This document shows positions 25,275-32,780 of a stretch of DNA of 64,000 bases, in pieces. The position numbers and the translations under genes are program-made. This DNA comes from an uncultured Bacteroidales bacterium (lineage in GTDB: Bacteria > Bacteroidota > Bacteroidia > Bacteroidales > F082), in the NCBI GenBank assembly GCA_905233685.1, contig CAJOEZ010000002.1, positions 1-64,000 on the forward strand. The letters are read 5' to 3'. Below the pieces are notes generated by a model. It was not told the origin of the DNA, did no database searches, and saw only the letters and a program-made list of their open reading frames with translations. Numbering within the stretch: position 1 is the first letter of the stretch; each line of letters begins with the position of its first letter.

Positions 25275-25787
25275 ATGAAAGACAACACTGTTTTGACACC
25301 GCACTTTAAGCTGCGGGAGTTCACCGAGAGCGCCACGGCCATGAAGCACGGCATCGACAACCGGCCTACGCCCGAGGTGGTGGAGAACCTGCAGAGGCTC
25401 TGCACCCACACCCTCGAACCGCTGCGCGAGAAACTGGGGCTGCCCATCGTCATCACCAGCGGCTTCCGCACCAAGGAGCTGAACGAGATCATCGTCCACG
25501 CTGCCCGCAAGTCTCAGCATCTTGTTGGGTGCGCTGCCGACTTCTATGTTTCAGGTCAAACAGATAACACAGATATTTCTGGTTTGAGTGCTCGCAAACG
25601 TCTTGTCAAGGCTTTCAGACTCATCATCGAGGATGAAGACATCGACTTCGATCAGCTCATCATCTACCCCTCGTTCATCCACGTGAGCTACGTGAGCCAA
25701 GAGCGTAACCGACATCAAATCACCAAGGCCAACGGTAACGGAACTTACTGCGCTCTGAGTCGCGCTCAAGCCCCGGCCTTAGTGTAG
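25275..25787 (+). CDS. M15-family D-Ala-D-Ala carboxypeptidase-like (Peptidase_M15A)
   Basis: A 170-residue peptidoglycan peptidase of the M15 family. The zinc region is SQHLVGCAADFYVS (H, then D within HxxGxAxD) and IHVSYVS near the C-terminus supplies the last His. TSGFRTKELNEIIV (about 62-75) matches the family's SGYRS-like loop. It has no signal peptide and is close to phage-type endopeptidases. A short block (about 25555-25586) encoding SGQTDNTDISGL looks like an in-frame copy of the ACAGATA repeat also found at 27219-27398. It starts the plus-strand module that also holds the Chb-tailed protein and a smalltalk protein. Confidence 0.85.
   Translation: MKDNTVLTPHFKLREFTESATAMKHGIDNRPTPEVVENLQRLCTHTLEPLREKLGLPIVITSGFRTKELNEIIVHAARKSQHLVGCAADFYVSGQTDNTDISGLSARKRLVKAFRLIIEDEDIDFDQLIIYPSFIHVSYVSQERNRHQITKANGNGTYCALSRAQAPALV
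25555..25586. repeat. ACAGATA-type repeat unit inside the M15 gene
   Basis: GTCAAACAGATAACACAGAT and the following ATTTCTGGTTTG resemble the intergenic GTCACACAGATATCACGGAT unit at 27219. It falls between the conserved zinc loop and the SARKRLVKAF helix, where related proteins probably have a short loop. The insertion model is inferred from this single comparison. Confidence 0.5.
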
Positions 25788-25836
25788 AGTGTAGAGATTA
25801 GAGTGTAAAGTCAGTAGGATAGTGTAGAGTTGTAAG

Positions 25837-26214
25837 TTACGGCTTCTGTTCTGTTGACGGCTTGAATGAATTAAGTAGGCCTGACAATATGCGAGCTTCT
25901 TCTTCAATCAGATTGTCCATACTCATCCTGTCTTCAGTAGTAATATAGCCAAGTTCCTCGGCAATCTCAAACTGAGACGAGACTTCCAACAATGAGCCGT
26001 ATGACATCTCGATAAAGTGGGCTTTATCTTTCACCGAGAAACGGGTTATGCCTTCTGCGATGTTTGACGTAATAGAAACCGATGCCCTGCGTAACTGGTC
26101 GCACATAGCGAAACGCTCCTCAGCAGGGAACTTTTTCAAGAGTTTGTAGGTTCTCTTTACTACTTCCTTCGCTTTCTGATAAGCTATCAACTTACGGTAT
26201 CCGAATACTTCCAT
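25837..26214 (-). CDS. four helix bundle protein (S23/IVP family)
   Basis: A 125-residue four-helix-bundle protein of the group derived from 23S rRNA intervening sequences. The family look is clear: FGYRKLIAYQKAKEVVKRTY, then CDQLRRASVSITSNIAEGIT and GSLLEVSSQFEIAEELGYI. Its function is unknown; such genes are abundant in Bacteroidetes and often lie in variable regions. It runs opposite to its neighbours and is flanked by heptad repeats. A second, clearly different member is at 53525-53884. Confidence 0.9.
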   Translation of the reverse strand: MEVFGYRKLIAYQKAKEVVKRTYKLLKKFPAEERFAMCDQLRRASVSITSNIAEGITRFSVKDKAHFIEMSYGSLLEVSSQFEIAEELGYITTEDRMSMDNLIEEEARILSGLLNSFKPSTEQKP

Positions 26215-26313
26215 ACTTTTTAACTATCAACTTTTTAACTGTCTCTAAACTCTCAACTCTAAACTCTCAACTTTCCAAAATCAATCAACTTAAAATCTTT
26301 AAAACTTAACAAC

Positions 26314-27204
26314 ATGGCTCAAATCAAACAAATCGGTCCTGGCCGTAAAACCAGCGGTACCATCGACGGTATCACCTATGTAACCCGTAACGGAAAGACT
26401 TACGTCCGTTCCACTCCCACCATGCCCATCAAGGCTTATCGCACCCCTGCCGCGCTGAAGCGCCAGGCTATCTTCAAGATGGTGCAGATGCACATGAAGT
26501 ATCACCTGCGCACCATCCGCCAGACTTTCACTCCCAAGGGCAACGGCAGCGCCGTGAACCGCTACTATTCGGTGAACGGCAAGGCTCTGACCAAGGCCCT
26601 CGAAGCGCTGGCCGACCGCCTGGTGGCTGGCGAGGACATCACCCTCACCGAGGTGGAGGCCGCCATCGCAGCCTACGCCACCGAACATCCTGAAGCCATC
26701 CGCATCGGCAAGCTGAGCGGCTATGGCGAGGTGTTCCTCACCGGTGCCTGGCCCGACACCATCACCCTCAACGCCAACGGAGGCGACAGCACCATCATCG
26801 TCATCGTGGCGGAGAACGGCTCCACCACCACGATCACCCCTGCCGAGGGTGGCAGCACCACGGTTATCAGTGGTGGTAATGGTTCAAGCGGTTCAAGCGG
26901 TAGCGGGTCCGGCTCTGGCTCGGGTTCCGAGACCCCGACTGTGGCAGCCCCTGTGATCAGCGGTACCACTCCGTTCGCTGAAAGCACTTCGGCCACCATC
27001 AGCTGCGCCACTGCAGGAGCCTCGATCTACTACACCGTTGACGGCTCCACTCCTACCTCTGCAAGCACCGCCTACTCTGGTGCCATCGCTCTGACCGACA
27101 CTACTACCGTGAAAGCAATCGCCATCAAGGACGGTGTATCGAGCTCAGTGACCACCAAGGTCTTCACGAAGGGTTCTGGTGGCGGCGAGACGGAAACGGA
27201 GTAA
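26314..27204 (+). CDS. conserved Bacteroidales protein with C-terminal chitobiase/hexosaminidase-type (CHB_HEX_C) domain
   Basis: A 296-residue protein. Residues 1-155 form a conserved domain (MAQIKQIGPGRKTSGTIDGI, then YVRSTPTMP, RTPAALKRQAIFKMVQMHMK) shared almost intact with the 179-aa protein at 30574. A low-complexity Gly/Ser linker follows (near 190-210). Residues ~215-290 look like a CHB_HEX_C_1 domain (APVISGTTPFAESTSATISC, YYTVDGSTPTSAS, TVKAIAIKDGVSS). No signal peptide is visible. The function is unknown. The smalltalk gene follows, separated by a 235-bp gap that is absent from the second copy of the module. Confidence 0.75.
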   Translation: MAQIKQIGPGRKTSGTIDGITYVTRNGKTYVRSTPTMPIKAYRTPAALKRQAIFKMVQMHMKYHLRTIRQTFTPKGNGSAVNRYYSVNGKALTKALEALADRLVAGEDITLTEVEAAIAAYATEHPEAIRIGKLSGYGEVFLTGAWPDTITLNANGGDSTIIVIVAENGSTTTITPAEGGSTTVISGGNGSSGSSGSGSGSGSGSETPTVAAPVISGTTPFAESTSATISCATAGASIYYTVDGSTPTSASTAYSGAIALTDTTTVKAIAIKDGVSSSVTTKVFTKGSGGGETETE

Positions 27205-27439
27205 CGCTGCGCTCTTAGGTCACACAGATATCACGGATAGCACAGATATTCTTTTTCAACGTTAATGCCCGTTAATTGACCGTGTAATTATTCATTAATT
27301 ATAACTCTGCCAAGCAATTAATGGTCAAATCATATGGCTAATTCGTGGCAATTACATGTCCAACCTTCTTTCAGTGATTTCTGTGGTTTCTGTGTGACTT
27401 CTTTAAATCAATTTATTCACTTTCAAAAAAATCAGTATC
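27205..27439. repeat. 235-bp gap bounded by 10-bp inverted repeats
   Basis: GTCACACAGA at 27219-27228 has its exact reverse complement TCTGTGTGAC at 27389-27398. Between them lie AT-rich sequences with internal repeats (TTAATTGACC, TTAATGGTCAA). The equivalent gap in the second module (31114-31131) is only 18 bp, so about 200 bp has been gained here or lost there. No ORF is inside. It looks like a miniature inverted-repeat element. Confidence 0.55.
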
Positions 27440-27637
27440 ATGAAGATTAAACTTTCAAAAACTCAAATCGAAGAAATCATTGCCGACCCTGAAAAAGCTC
27501 AGGAGATTGGCATCAAGACCAACGACCCGTGGTGGGTTATCGTCCTGAAGGTCATCGCCTACCTCATCGGTCTCATCCTGGCCGGTGCCGTGACTACCAG
27601 CTGCGCTGCGGCCGCCTGCGCGAGCTTCTTAGTGTAG
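27440..27637 (+). CDS. smalltalk protein
   Basis: A 65-residue microprotein of the Bacteroidetes 'smalltalk' type. It begins MKIKLSKTQIEEIIADPEKA, then a DPWWVIVLKVIAYLIGLIL membrane helix, and ends TTSCAAAACASFLV. The single TM lies at about residues 30-55. A near-identical second copy is at 31132-31323. Its role is unknown. In both modules it follows the same conserved protein and precedes an amidase or amidase-like gene. Confidence 0.88.
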   Translation: MKIKLSKTQIEEIIADPEKAQEIGIKTNDPWWVIVLKVIAYLIGLILAGAVTTSCAAAACASFLV

Positions 27638-27913
<276 letters not shown>

Positions 27914-28267
27914 ATGAGACAGATCAAATATATCCTTATCGATGACAGCGGGCGGAAGAACCGCGAGCATCATTACAGCATCAGCAGCAAAGGCTGCATC
28001 ACCGAAAGCACCGACATCCGCAAGGCGGTGAAGGTCATCGACCGACAGGTGGACCCCGATGGGTACAACGCGAACTCCATCGTAATTCTGTTTAAGGAGT
28101 TTAAGGGTTCAAGTAGTTCAAGGGATTCCTTGAAAGACTTGCTTGTGGAGCTTCGGCAGCATTTCCCGGAGGCGATGATTTTCGGCATCAGGGAGATTGG
28201 CGACTACTTCATCAAGGTGTCGGACGAGATGAACCAGCTTCGCTTGGAGCTCTCCGAGCTCAATTAG
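27914..28267 (+). CDS. degenerate N-acetylmuramoyl-L-alanine amidase-like protein, probably non-catalytic
   Basis: A 117-residue protein in the position that the amidase occupies in the second module. Its segments line up with the amidase at 31380: KYILIDDSG against TLIIIHCSA, HHYSISSKGCI against GYHFVVRRDGSV, NANSIVILF against NRHSIGICYE, and LVELRQHFPEAMIFGI against IEQLHAQYPKALIMGH. The first zinc-ligand position is Asp instead of His, and the C-terminal His/Cys ligands are absent. LFKEFKGSSSSRDSLKD is encoded by heptad-type repeat DNA (GTTCAAGTAGTTCAAGGG). A catalytically dead paralogue is the best reading; a distinct small domain cannot be excluded. Confidence 0.55.
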   Translation: MRQIKYILIDDSGRKNREHHYSISSKGCITESTDIRKAVKVIDRQVDPDGYNANSIVILFKEFKGSSSSRDSLKDLLVELRQHFPEAMIFGIREIGDYFIKVSDEMNQLRLELSELN

Positions 28268-28439
28268 TGTAGAGTTTAGAGTTTAGAGTCAGTGGTTGGT
28301 TTAGAGTAGCAAGTTTGGAGTTTCTTTTTTACTCCGCCACAGGCGGCACTATCAACTTCAAAACTGTCTCTCAACCCTAAACTCTAAACTCTAAACTATT
28401 TCAACTGTCTCTCAACACTAAACTCTCAACTCTCAACTA
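28268..28439. repeat. intergenic heptad repeats
   Basis: GTGTAGAGTTTAGAGTTTAG units at the left pass into the complementary CTAAACTCTAAACTCTAAAC units at the right, forming a potential long hairpin between two convergent genes. It may work as a bidirectional terminator-like structure, although no T-tract is evident. Confidence 0.5.
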
Positions 28440-29195
28440 TTAAATATGTTCTTCGAAGCCTCTGAAATGAACATTCAATTCATGCAGATGCTCTAACAGC
28501 GTGCCAAGCGGTGTACCAGCTGTCATTTGGGCAAAAGCATTGACATCTTTCGGGAAACATTTACCACCATAACCGAATTTGCCGTCGGGGCCGGGCACGT
28601 AGGTGTGCGTGTCGTTGATGTAGCCCGAAAGCAGTATGCCGGTGTGCACCTTGCGCCAGTCGGCTCCCATCTGCTCGCAGTATTCGCGGCAGGCGTTGAA
28701 GTAGGTGACCTTGTAGGCACCAAACACGTTGTGCATATATTTGGTGAGCTCGGCCTCAAGCGGGGTCATGACGGTGAACTTTTTGCCGACAAAAATTTTG
28801 GTCAATAGCTCGTGGGCACCGGTGAAGACCATGGTTTGCTTCTTGAAGTCCTCGATATGAGTACGCTCGGTAAGGAACTCGGGCATGTAGCAAACTTGGT
28901 GGCCAGTTTCTTTGGAAAGCCTATCGCTGGTGCCAGGCAGGATAGTTGTACGTACGAAAACAGGCACATCGGGCAGTTTTTTGATAAGTTCTGTCATGAG
29001 GCGCAGGTCCTGTGTTCCGTCGTCCTCTGTAGGCACATGAATCTGAAGGAAAGCGATGTCGATATTGCTCAGGTCATCGTTATAACCCTTAGGGGGGTCG
29101 CTGATGAAGAGTTTGCACTCGGGGTTGTTGTGTTCTAACCAATCTTTGAGGGCTCCGCCTACGAAGCCACAGCCGATAATTCCGACGTTAATCAT
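28440..29195 (-). CDS. short UDP-glucose/GDP-mannose dehydrogenase family protein
   Basis: A 251-residue protein related to nucleotide-sugar dehydrogenases but lacking the C-terminal UDP-binding domain of the ~430-aa enzymes (compare the full gene at 45425). The N-terminal MINVGIIGCGFVGGALKDWL binds NAD. The catalytic-Cys region FGYGGKCFPKDVNAFAQM is present, as is YMHNVFGAYKVTYFNACREY from the central helix. The missing third domain means substrate binding differs from Ugd, or a partner supplies it. It sits among repeats, opposite to the flanking modules. Confidence 0.75.
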   Translation of the reverse strand: MINVGIIGCGFVGGALKDWLEHNNPECKLFISDPPKGYNDDLSNIDIAFLQIHVPTEDDGTQDLRLMTELIKKLPDVPVFVRTTILPGTSDRLSKETGHQVCYMPEFLTERTHIEDFKKQTMVFTGAHELLTKIFVGKKFTVMTPLEAELTKYMHNVFGAYKVTYFNACREYCEQMGADWRKVHTGILLSGYINDTHTYVPGPDGKFGYGGKCFPKDVNAFAQMTAGTPLGTLLEHLHELNVHFRGFEEHI

Positions 29196-29481
29196 GTTGT
29201 AAAGTTTTAAAAGTTTTAAGTTTATAGTTTGTAGATTAAAGACAGTTTAGAGTTAAAATTGCAAGCTAAAAGGAGCTTCGTTTCAAGTTTCAGGGAGTCC
29301 TACCCGAGTAGCTTCCAAGCCCTACTCAAATCTTACCCAAGTAGTAGCCAAGTCCGAAGGGCTTGTTTGGACTTGGGTAGGGCTTGGGCATGGATGCTTT
29401 GGTTTAAGCCTGCAGTTTGGATAGTTGATAATCGTTGCCTTTTCCATAATTATCAACTTTCAATTGTCAACTATCAACTGT
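29196..29481. other. intergenic region with an 11-bp-period array
   Basis: No gene is seen. Heptad-type repeats occupy about 29200-29270 and 29420-29480, and the centre holds an 11-bp-period array (29298-29393). Confidence 0.5.
29298..29393. repeat. 96-bp array of 11-bp period with palindromic halves
   Basis: Units read TCCTACCCGAG, TAGCTTCCAAG, CCCTACTCAAA, TCTTACCCAAG, TAGTAGCCAAG, then continue in the opposite sense (TGTTTGGACTT, GGGTAGGGCTT, GGGCATGG) with the same 11-bp step. CCAAGTCC near 29348 pairs with GGACTTGG near 29369. It resembles the 16313-16367 array in period and in its CCAAG/CTTGG core. Confidence 0.75.
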
Positions 29482-29676
29482 CTAATTCTCTATGATTTTT
29501 ACTGCAACCGTTTTCTTTGTCATCCCTTCTATCTCGGCTCTGATATGCTCATGGATGATGTTGACAATTTGTTGAGGGTTGGTATTTAGCTGCGTCACCA
29601 CTTCGGCGGCGATATAGACATTCAGATTATGAATATTGTAAATTACGCGCTCGTCATCTCTTTTTGAACGGGCCAT
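29482..29676 (-). CDS. hypothetical protein, 64 aa
   Basis: Not recognised. The sequence MARSKRDDERVIYNIHNLNV is followed by a helical EVVTQLNTNPQQIVNIIHEH segment. There is no membrane helix or signal. It is 73 bp downstream of the 177-aa gene on the same strand, and both contain an asparagine-rich I-x-N-Y/L-N phrase (IHNLNVYI here, VQNYNPNATTV there), so they may be functionally linked. Confidence 0.5.
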   Translation of the reverse strand: MARSKRDDERVIYNIHNLNVYIAAEVVTQLNTNPQQIVNIIHEHIRAEIEGMTKKTVAVKIIEN

Positions 29677-29749
29677 CCTTTCTTGTCTTGTTTTCTAGTA
29701 CTTCCTTTTTCATCATCGCGTCAATAGCGAGGGTTGCCTTCTGGTTGCT

Positions 29750-30283
29750 TCAGGTGTATTTTTTGTCTTTTAGCAGATAGCGGATGGCATCCCTGATTAC
29801 AGCTTCAGGTTGTGAGCCAAGTTCTGTCCGCGTGGAGCAATCGGTACGCCCTTCAAGTTCTTTCACTATGGGTGTGGGGCTATAAGCTCCATACATTCCA
29901 ACGTCTTTTGAGCGGAAATTGCCAAGACAGCAGATGATATTGGCCACGAGTTTGCGGTTGAAGACGGTGCCCTTTTGGCGGCCACGGTTATAGACCTCGG
30001 CTGCCACCACATCAAGGTCGAGTATCGCGTTCCATAAATCCATATAGCCATCCTGCCACTTTTTCTCCACCAATTTGAGCGTTTTGCCCACATAATTAAT
30101 GATCTCCTGACGTATGGCTGAGCGATCAACACCACCTAAAATTTCTTCCTTCGATTTGGGATAAGCACCATAATTATTGTTGATTACGGTGGTAGCGTTG
30201 GGATTGTAGTTCTGGACCGTGCCAATTTTGATCTCCTGGAAGGTGTTTCCTGTGCCTGGATTGCCTTCTATCTTAATCTCCAT
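29750..30283 (-). CDS. hypothetical protein, 177 aa
   Basis: Not recognised. The N-terminus MEIKIEGNPGTGNTFQEIKI leads into VQNYNPNATTVINNNYGAYP, an Asn-rich beta-type segment seen at the front of many Bacteroidetes accessory proteins. Residues ~50-177 form a helical domain with NYVGKTLKLVEKKWQDGYMD and VIRDAIRYLLKDKKYT. No catalytic motif is seen. It lies between the two plus-strand modules and is transcribed in the opposite direction. Confidence 0.6.
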   Translation of the reverse strand: MEIKIEGNPGTGNTFQEIKIGTVQNYNPNATTVINNNYGAYPKSKEEILGGVDRSAIRQEIINYVGKTLKLVEKKWQDGYMDLWNAILDLDVVAAEVYNRGRQKGTVFNRKLVANIICCLGNFRSKDVGMYGAYSPTPIVKELEGRTDCSTRTELGSQPEAVIRDAIRYLLKDKKYT

Positions 30284-30573
30284 AACTTTCTTTTTTGAAC
30301 ATTAAATCCTTAGCTATCAGGGTGAATGTTGAAAGTAAGTTTCATGAAGTTTCTTTCTATCATGCCTTTTTGTGGTGGTTGTAGTTTTGCGGTCGGAATC
30401 AGTTCTGGAAACGGTTTCAAGCGTTCTTTGAGACTTCGTCTCGAAAAACGGCATCGCCTCAGCAAAGCTCAAACAAGTTTGACTCTGCGTTCGGCTCGCT
30501 CGTTCTTTGACATCTTGGATTTGGCTCATTTATTAACTATCAACTTTCAATTATCAATTAAAACAAAAACAAC
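30284..30573. other. intergenic promoter region with hairpin
   Basis: No gene is seen in these 290 bp. They separate the divergent 177-aa gene (minus) and the second module (plus). They include an imperfect hairpin at 30422-30450 and, at about 30511-30522, the phrase CGTTCTTTGACA, which often precedes Bacteroidetes transcription units. This is a plausible promoter region for the 30574 gene, but no complete -33/-7 pair can be assigned. Confidence 0.45.
30422..30450. repeat. imperfect inverted repeat (hairpin)
   Basis: CGTTCTTTGAGAC pairs with GTCTCGAAAAACG around a TTC loop, with two mismatched positions. It lies upstream of the plus-strand module and has no following T-tract, so a regulatory rather than terminator role is more likely. 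Confidence 0.5.
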
Positions 30574-31113
30574 ATGGCTAAAATCAAACAAATCGGCCTT
30601 GGCCGTAAAACAACCGGTACCATCGACGGTATCACTTATGTCACACGAAACGGCGTCACTTACGCCCGTGCAACCCCTGTAATGCCCGAAAGGGTGTTCA
30701 AAACCCCTGCTGCCCTGAAGCGTCAAGCCATCTTCAAGATGGTGCAGATGCACATGAAGTTTCACTTGCGCACCATCAAGCAGACCTTCACCCCGAAGGG
30801 CAATGGCACCGCTTCGAACCGTTACTACACGGTGAACGGCAAGCATCTCACCAAAGCCCTCGACTCGTTGGCCGACCTGTGGGTGGCTGGCGAGGCGGTG
30901 ACCCTCAACGACATCGAGGAGGCCATCTGCGCCTACGCCACGGAGAACCCTGAGGCTATCGTCATCGCTCAGAAGAGCGGCTACGGTATTGTCTATCTCT
31001 CTGGCGAATGGCCTGCCACCATCACCCTTCGTGCCTCTGCCGGCGACAGCACCGTAATCATCATCGTGGCTGAGAATGGCGCCACTACTACTATCAACCC
31101 TTCCAACAATTAA
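30574..31113 (+). CDS. conserved Bacteroidales protein (paralogue of 26314 gene, without Chb domain)
   Basis: A 179-residue protein closely matching residues 1-175 of the 296-aa protein at 26314: MAKIKQIGLGRKTTGTIDGI, RTIKQTFTPKGNGTASNRYY, and a C-terminal STVIIIVAENGATTTINP. It ends where the longer paralogue begins its Gly/Ser linker and CHB_HEX_C_1-like tail, so it represents the short ancestral form or a truncated copy. It is followed after 18 bp by a smalltalk gene and then a true amidase. Confidence 0.75.
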   Translation: MAKIKQIGLGRKTTGTIDGITYVTRNGVTYARATPVMPERVFKTPAALKRQAIFKMVQMHMKFHLRTIKQTFTPKGNGTASNRYYTVNGKHLTKALDSLADLWVAGEAVTLNDIEEAICAYATENPEAIVIAQKSGYGIVYLSGEWPATITLRASAGDSTVIIIVAENGATTTINPSNN

Positions 31114-31131
31114 CCATTAATTCCACAAAAC

Positions 31132-31323
31132 ATGAAAATCAAACTATCCAAACAACAGATTGAAAAAATCTTGGCCGACCCTGAGCAGGCTCAGAAGGCT
31201 GGCATTCAAGCCAACGACCCTTGGTGGGTTATCGTGCTCAAAGTATTGGCTTATCTTATTGGCTTGCTCCTTGCTGGAGCGGTCACTACGAGCTGCGCTG
31301 TAGCGGCTGTCGCCGCGTTTTAG
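31132..31323 (+). CDS. smalltalk protein, second copy
   Basis: A 63-residue microprotein nearly identical in layout to the one at 27440: MKIKLSKQQIEKILADPEQA, an NDPWWVIVLKVLAYLIGLLL membrane helix, and a C-terminal TTSCAVAAVAAF. It is placed exactly as in the first module, between the conserved protein and the amidase-type gene. Confidence 0.88.
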   Translation: MKIKLSKQQIEKILADPEQAQKAGIQANDPWWVIVLKVLAYLIGLLLAGAVTTSCAVAAVAAF

Positions 31324-31379
31324 TGTAGAGTTTAGAGTGTAGAGTTTAGAGTTTTTAATAATAAAAAATCCAATTAAAA

Positions 31380-31796
31380 ATGCGAATAATCACACTAATC
31401 ATCATCCACTGCTCCGCAGTAAGACCATGGCAACAAAGCTCTGTCGAAGACATCGACCGTTGGCATCGCGCCCATGGCTGGAAAGGTTGCGGCTACCACT
31501 TCGTTGTGCGCCGCGACGGTAGCGTTGAGACCGGTCGTCCCGTAGAGGTCATCGGCTCACATTGCCAGAACCACAACCGCCACTCCATCGGCATCTGTTA
31601 TGAAGGTGGGTTGGACAACGAAGGCCGTACTACCGACACCCGCACCGAAGCCCAGAAAACCGCTATGCGGCAGCTGATAGAACAGCTACATGCGCAGTAC
31701 CCGAAGGCTTTGATTATGGGTCATAACGTGTTCAACCCTATGAAGGCTTGCCCCTGCTTCAACGCGGCTGACGAGTATCGTGACCTTCAGCCCTGA
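31380..31796 (+). CDS. N-acetylmuramoyl-L-alanine amidase (Amidase_2)
   Basis: A 138-residue zinc amidase that cuts the amide between MurNAc and L-Ala in peptidoglycan. The zinc ligands are visible: IIIHCSAV (His), IMGHNVFNPMKACPCFNAAD (His and Cys), with GYHFVVRRDGSVETGRPVEV, IGSHCQNHNRHSIGICYEGG and EAQKTAMRQLIEQL as family landmarks. There is no signal peptide, which fits phage-like or intracellularly released enzymes. Its likely dead paralogue is at 27914. In Bacteroidales such amidases often accompany smalltalk proteins near capsule loci (recalled, not checked). Confidence 0.9.
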   Translation: MRIITLIIIHCSAVRPWQQSSVEDIDRWHRAHGWKGCGYHFVVRRDGSVETGRPVEVIGSHCQNHNRHSIGICYEGGLDNEGRTTDTRTEAQKTAMRQLIEQLHAQYPKALIMGHNVFNPMKACPCFNAADEYRDLQP

Positions 31797-32042
31797 GTTT
31801 AGTTTAGAGTTTAGGGTGTAGAGTGTAGAGTCAGTGGTGAGTGTAGAGTTGTTAGTATAGAAGTTAGCTTCGCGGAGGCTGTCCGCATCATCGGTCAAAT
31901 AAAATACACTTACAACTTATATACTTTCCACTTACAACTACTCTCAACACTAAACTCTCAACAGAGCCAAAATCCGGATGTCAAACCAAATCCCTGCGTA
32001 TCTCGCAAATATGCGGGGACTTTTTATTTACAACTAAATCCG
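31797..32042. repeat. intergenic heptad repeats
   Basis: No gene is seen. The left part is AGTTTAGAGTTTAGGGTGTA type, and the right part contains the GCTTCGCGGAGGCTGTCCGC block also present near 27732, followed by complementary CAACTCTCAAC-type units. Confidence 0.5.
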
Positions 32043-32174
32043 CTACTCTTTTGAAACGCTGATGGGGTAATACACCATCGGCTTGTCGTAGATGGGGAGC
32101 AGTTGTTTGCTCACGCCCTTGGTGATGGGGTATAATCGGGTGCCGTTGCCGCCAGATAGGACGATGCCTTTCAT
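32043..32174 (-). pseudogene. rfbA 5' remnant (first copy)
   Basis: Translates as [20 protein letters not shown], then [17 protein letters not shown], then stops after VSKE, so only the first ~39 codons of RfbA remain (44 codons to the TAG). The sequence is nearly identical to the start of the complete rfbA at 44218-45132, differing at SGGNGT versus AGGSGT. It lies at one end of the accessory region that ends at the full rfbA. Confidence 0.85.
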
Positions 32175-32342
32175 GGTTTAGAGTTGAGAAATGCGAAGCA
32201 TTCGACGGAGTCAATTTAGAGTTTAGGGTTGTGGAGAGTTTAGAGTGGAAAGTTCAAAGGGTTTAAGGAGTTCAAGAGGTTTAAGAGTCGGGGCGGTGTG
32301 GAAGGTCTGCCCCAGAGTGGAGCTGACTGTCTTCAAGGGGAG
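32175..32342. repeat. intergenic heptad repeats upstream of rfbA remnant
   Basis: No gene is seen. AGTTTAGGGTTG and GTTTAAGGAGTTC type units fill the gap, like the DNA upstream of the second remnant (34637-34720) and of the full rfbA (45133-45210). Confidence 0.5.
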
Positions 32343-32774
32343 CTATTTCTTCTTAAAGTAATTGTTTATCTCGTCCACAGTCAGGGTACCGCTGGCTATG
32401 ATGCGCTGCTGGACCTGGCTAAGGTCGGCTTCGTTCAGTATGCCACAATATCTCCGCTCGTCCTCCATAAACACATCGATCTTGGCACGGATGGGCTGAG
32501 CACAGTTGGCGTAGGAGTCGTGGCTTAAAAAGTCGTAATCGGCTGCCTTGAGAGACACTTGGCAGGAGAGCATTCTCGGACGGCACTGAATATAGGGGTT
32601 AATCTCTGAATTAATCATCACCGAACACACCAAAATGCGGTCTTCGGCCACTCCGGCAACGATGAGGAACTTCTCGTGGTCGATGCCTGTCCATGGGCCA
32701 ATGAACACGGCTCCTGGTGCTATGGACAGGTCACGCAGGCCTTCGAAAGCAGACAACGTTTTTTTACTTGTCAT
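32343..32774 (-). CDS. probable toxin of Panacea-type TA pair (MazF/PemK-like barrel candidate)
   Basis: A 143-residue protein directly downstream (6 bp) of the Panacea antitoxin gene, the usual order for such pairs. The core GAVFIGPWTGIDHEKFLIVA and KAADYDFLSHDSYANCAQPI give a strand-rich pattern compatible with the CcdB/MazF/PemK SH3-like barrel, ending in a helical tail (GTLTVDEINNYFKKK). No catalytic residue is assigned with confidence. Panacea domains neutralise many unrelated toxins, so its position is the strongest evidence. Confidence 0.6.
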   Translation of the reverse strand: MTSKKTLSAFEGLRDLSIAPGAVFIGPWTGIDHEKFLIVAGVAEDRILVCSVMINSEINPYIQCRPRMLSCQVSLKAADYDFLSHDSYANCAQPIRAKIDVFMEDERRYCGILNEADLSQVQQRIIASGTLTVDEINNYFKKK

Positions 32775-32780
32775 AATCCG

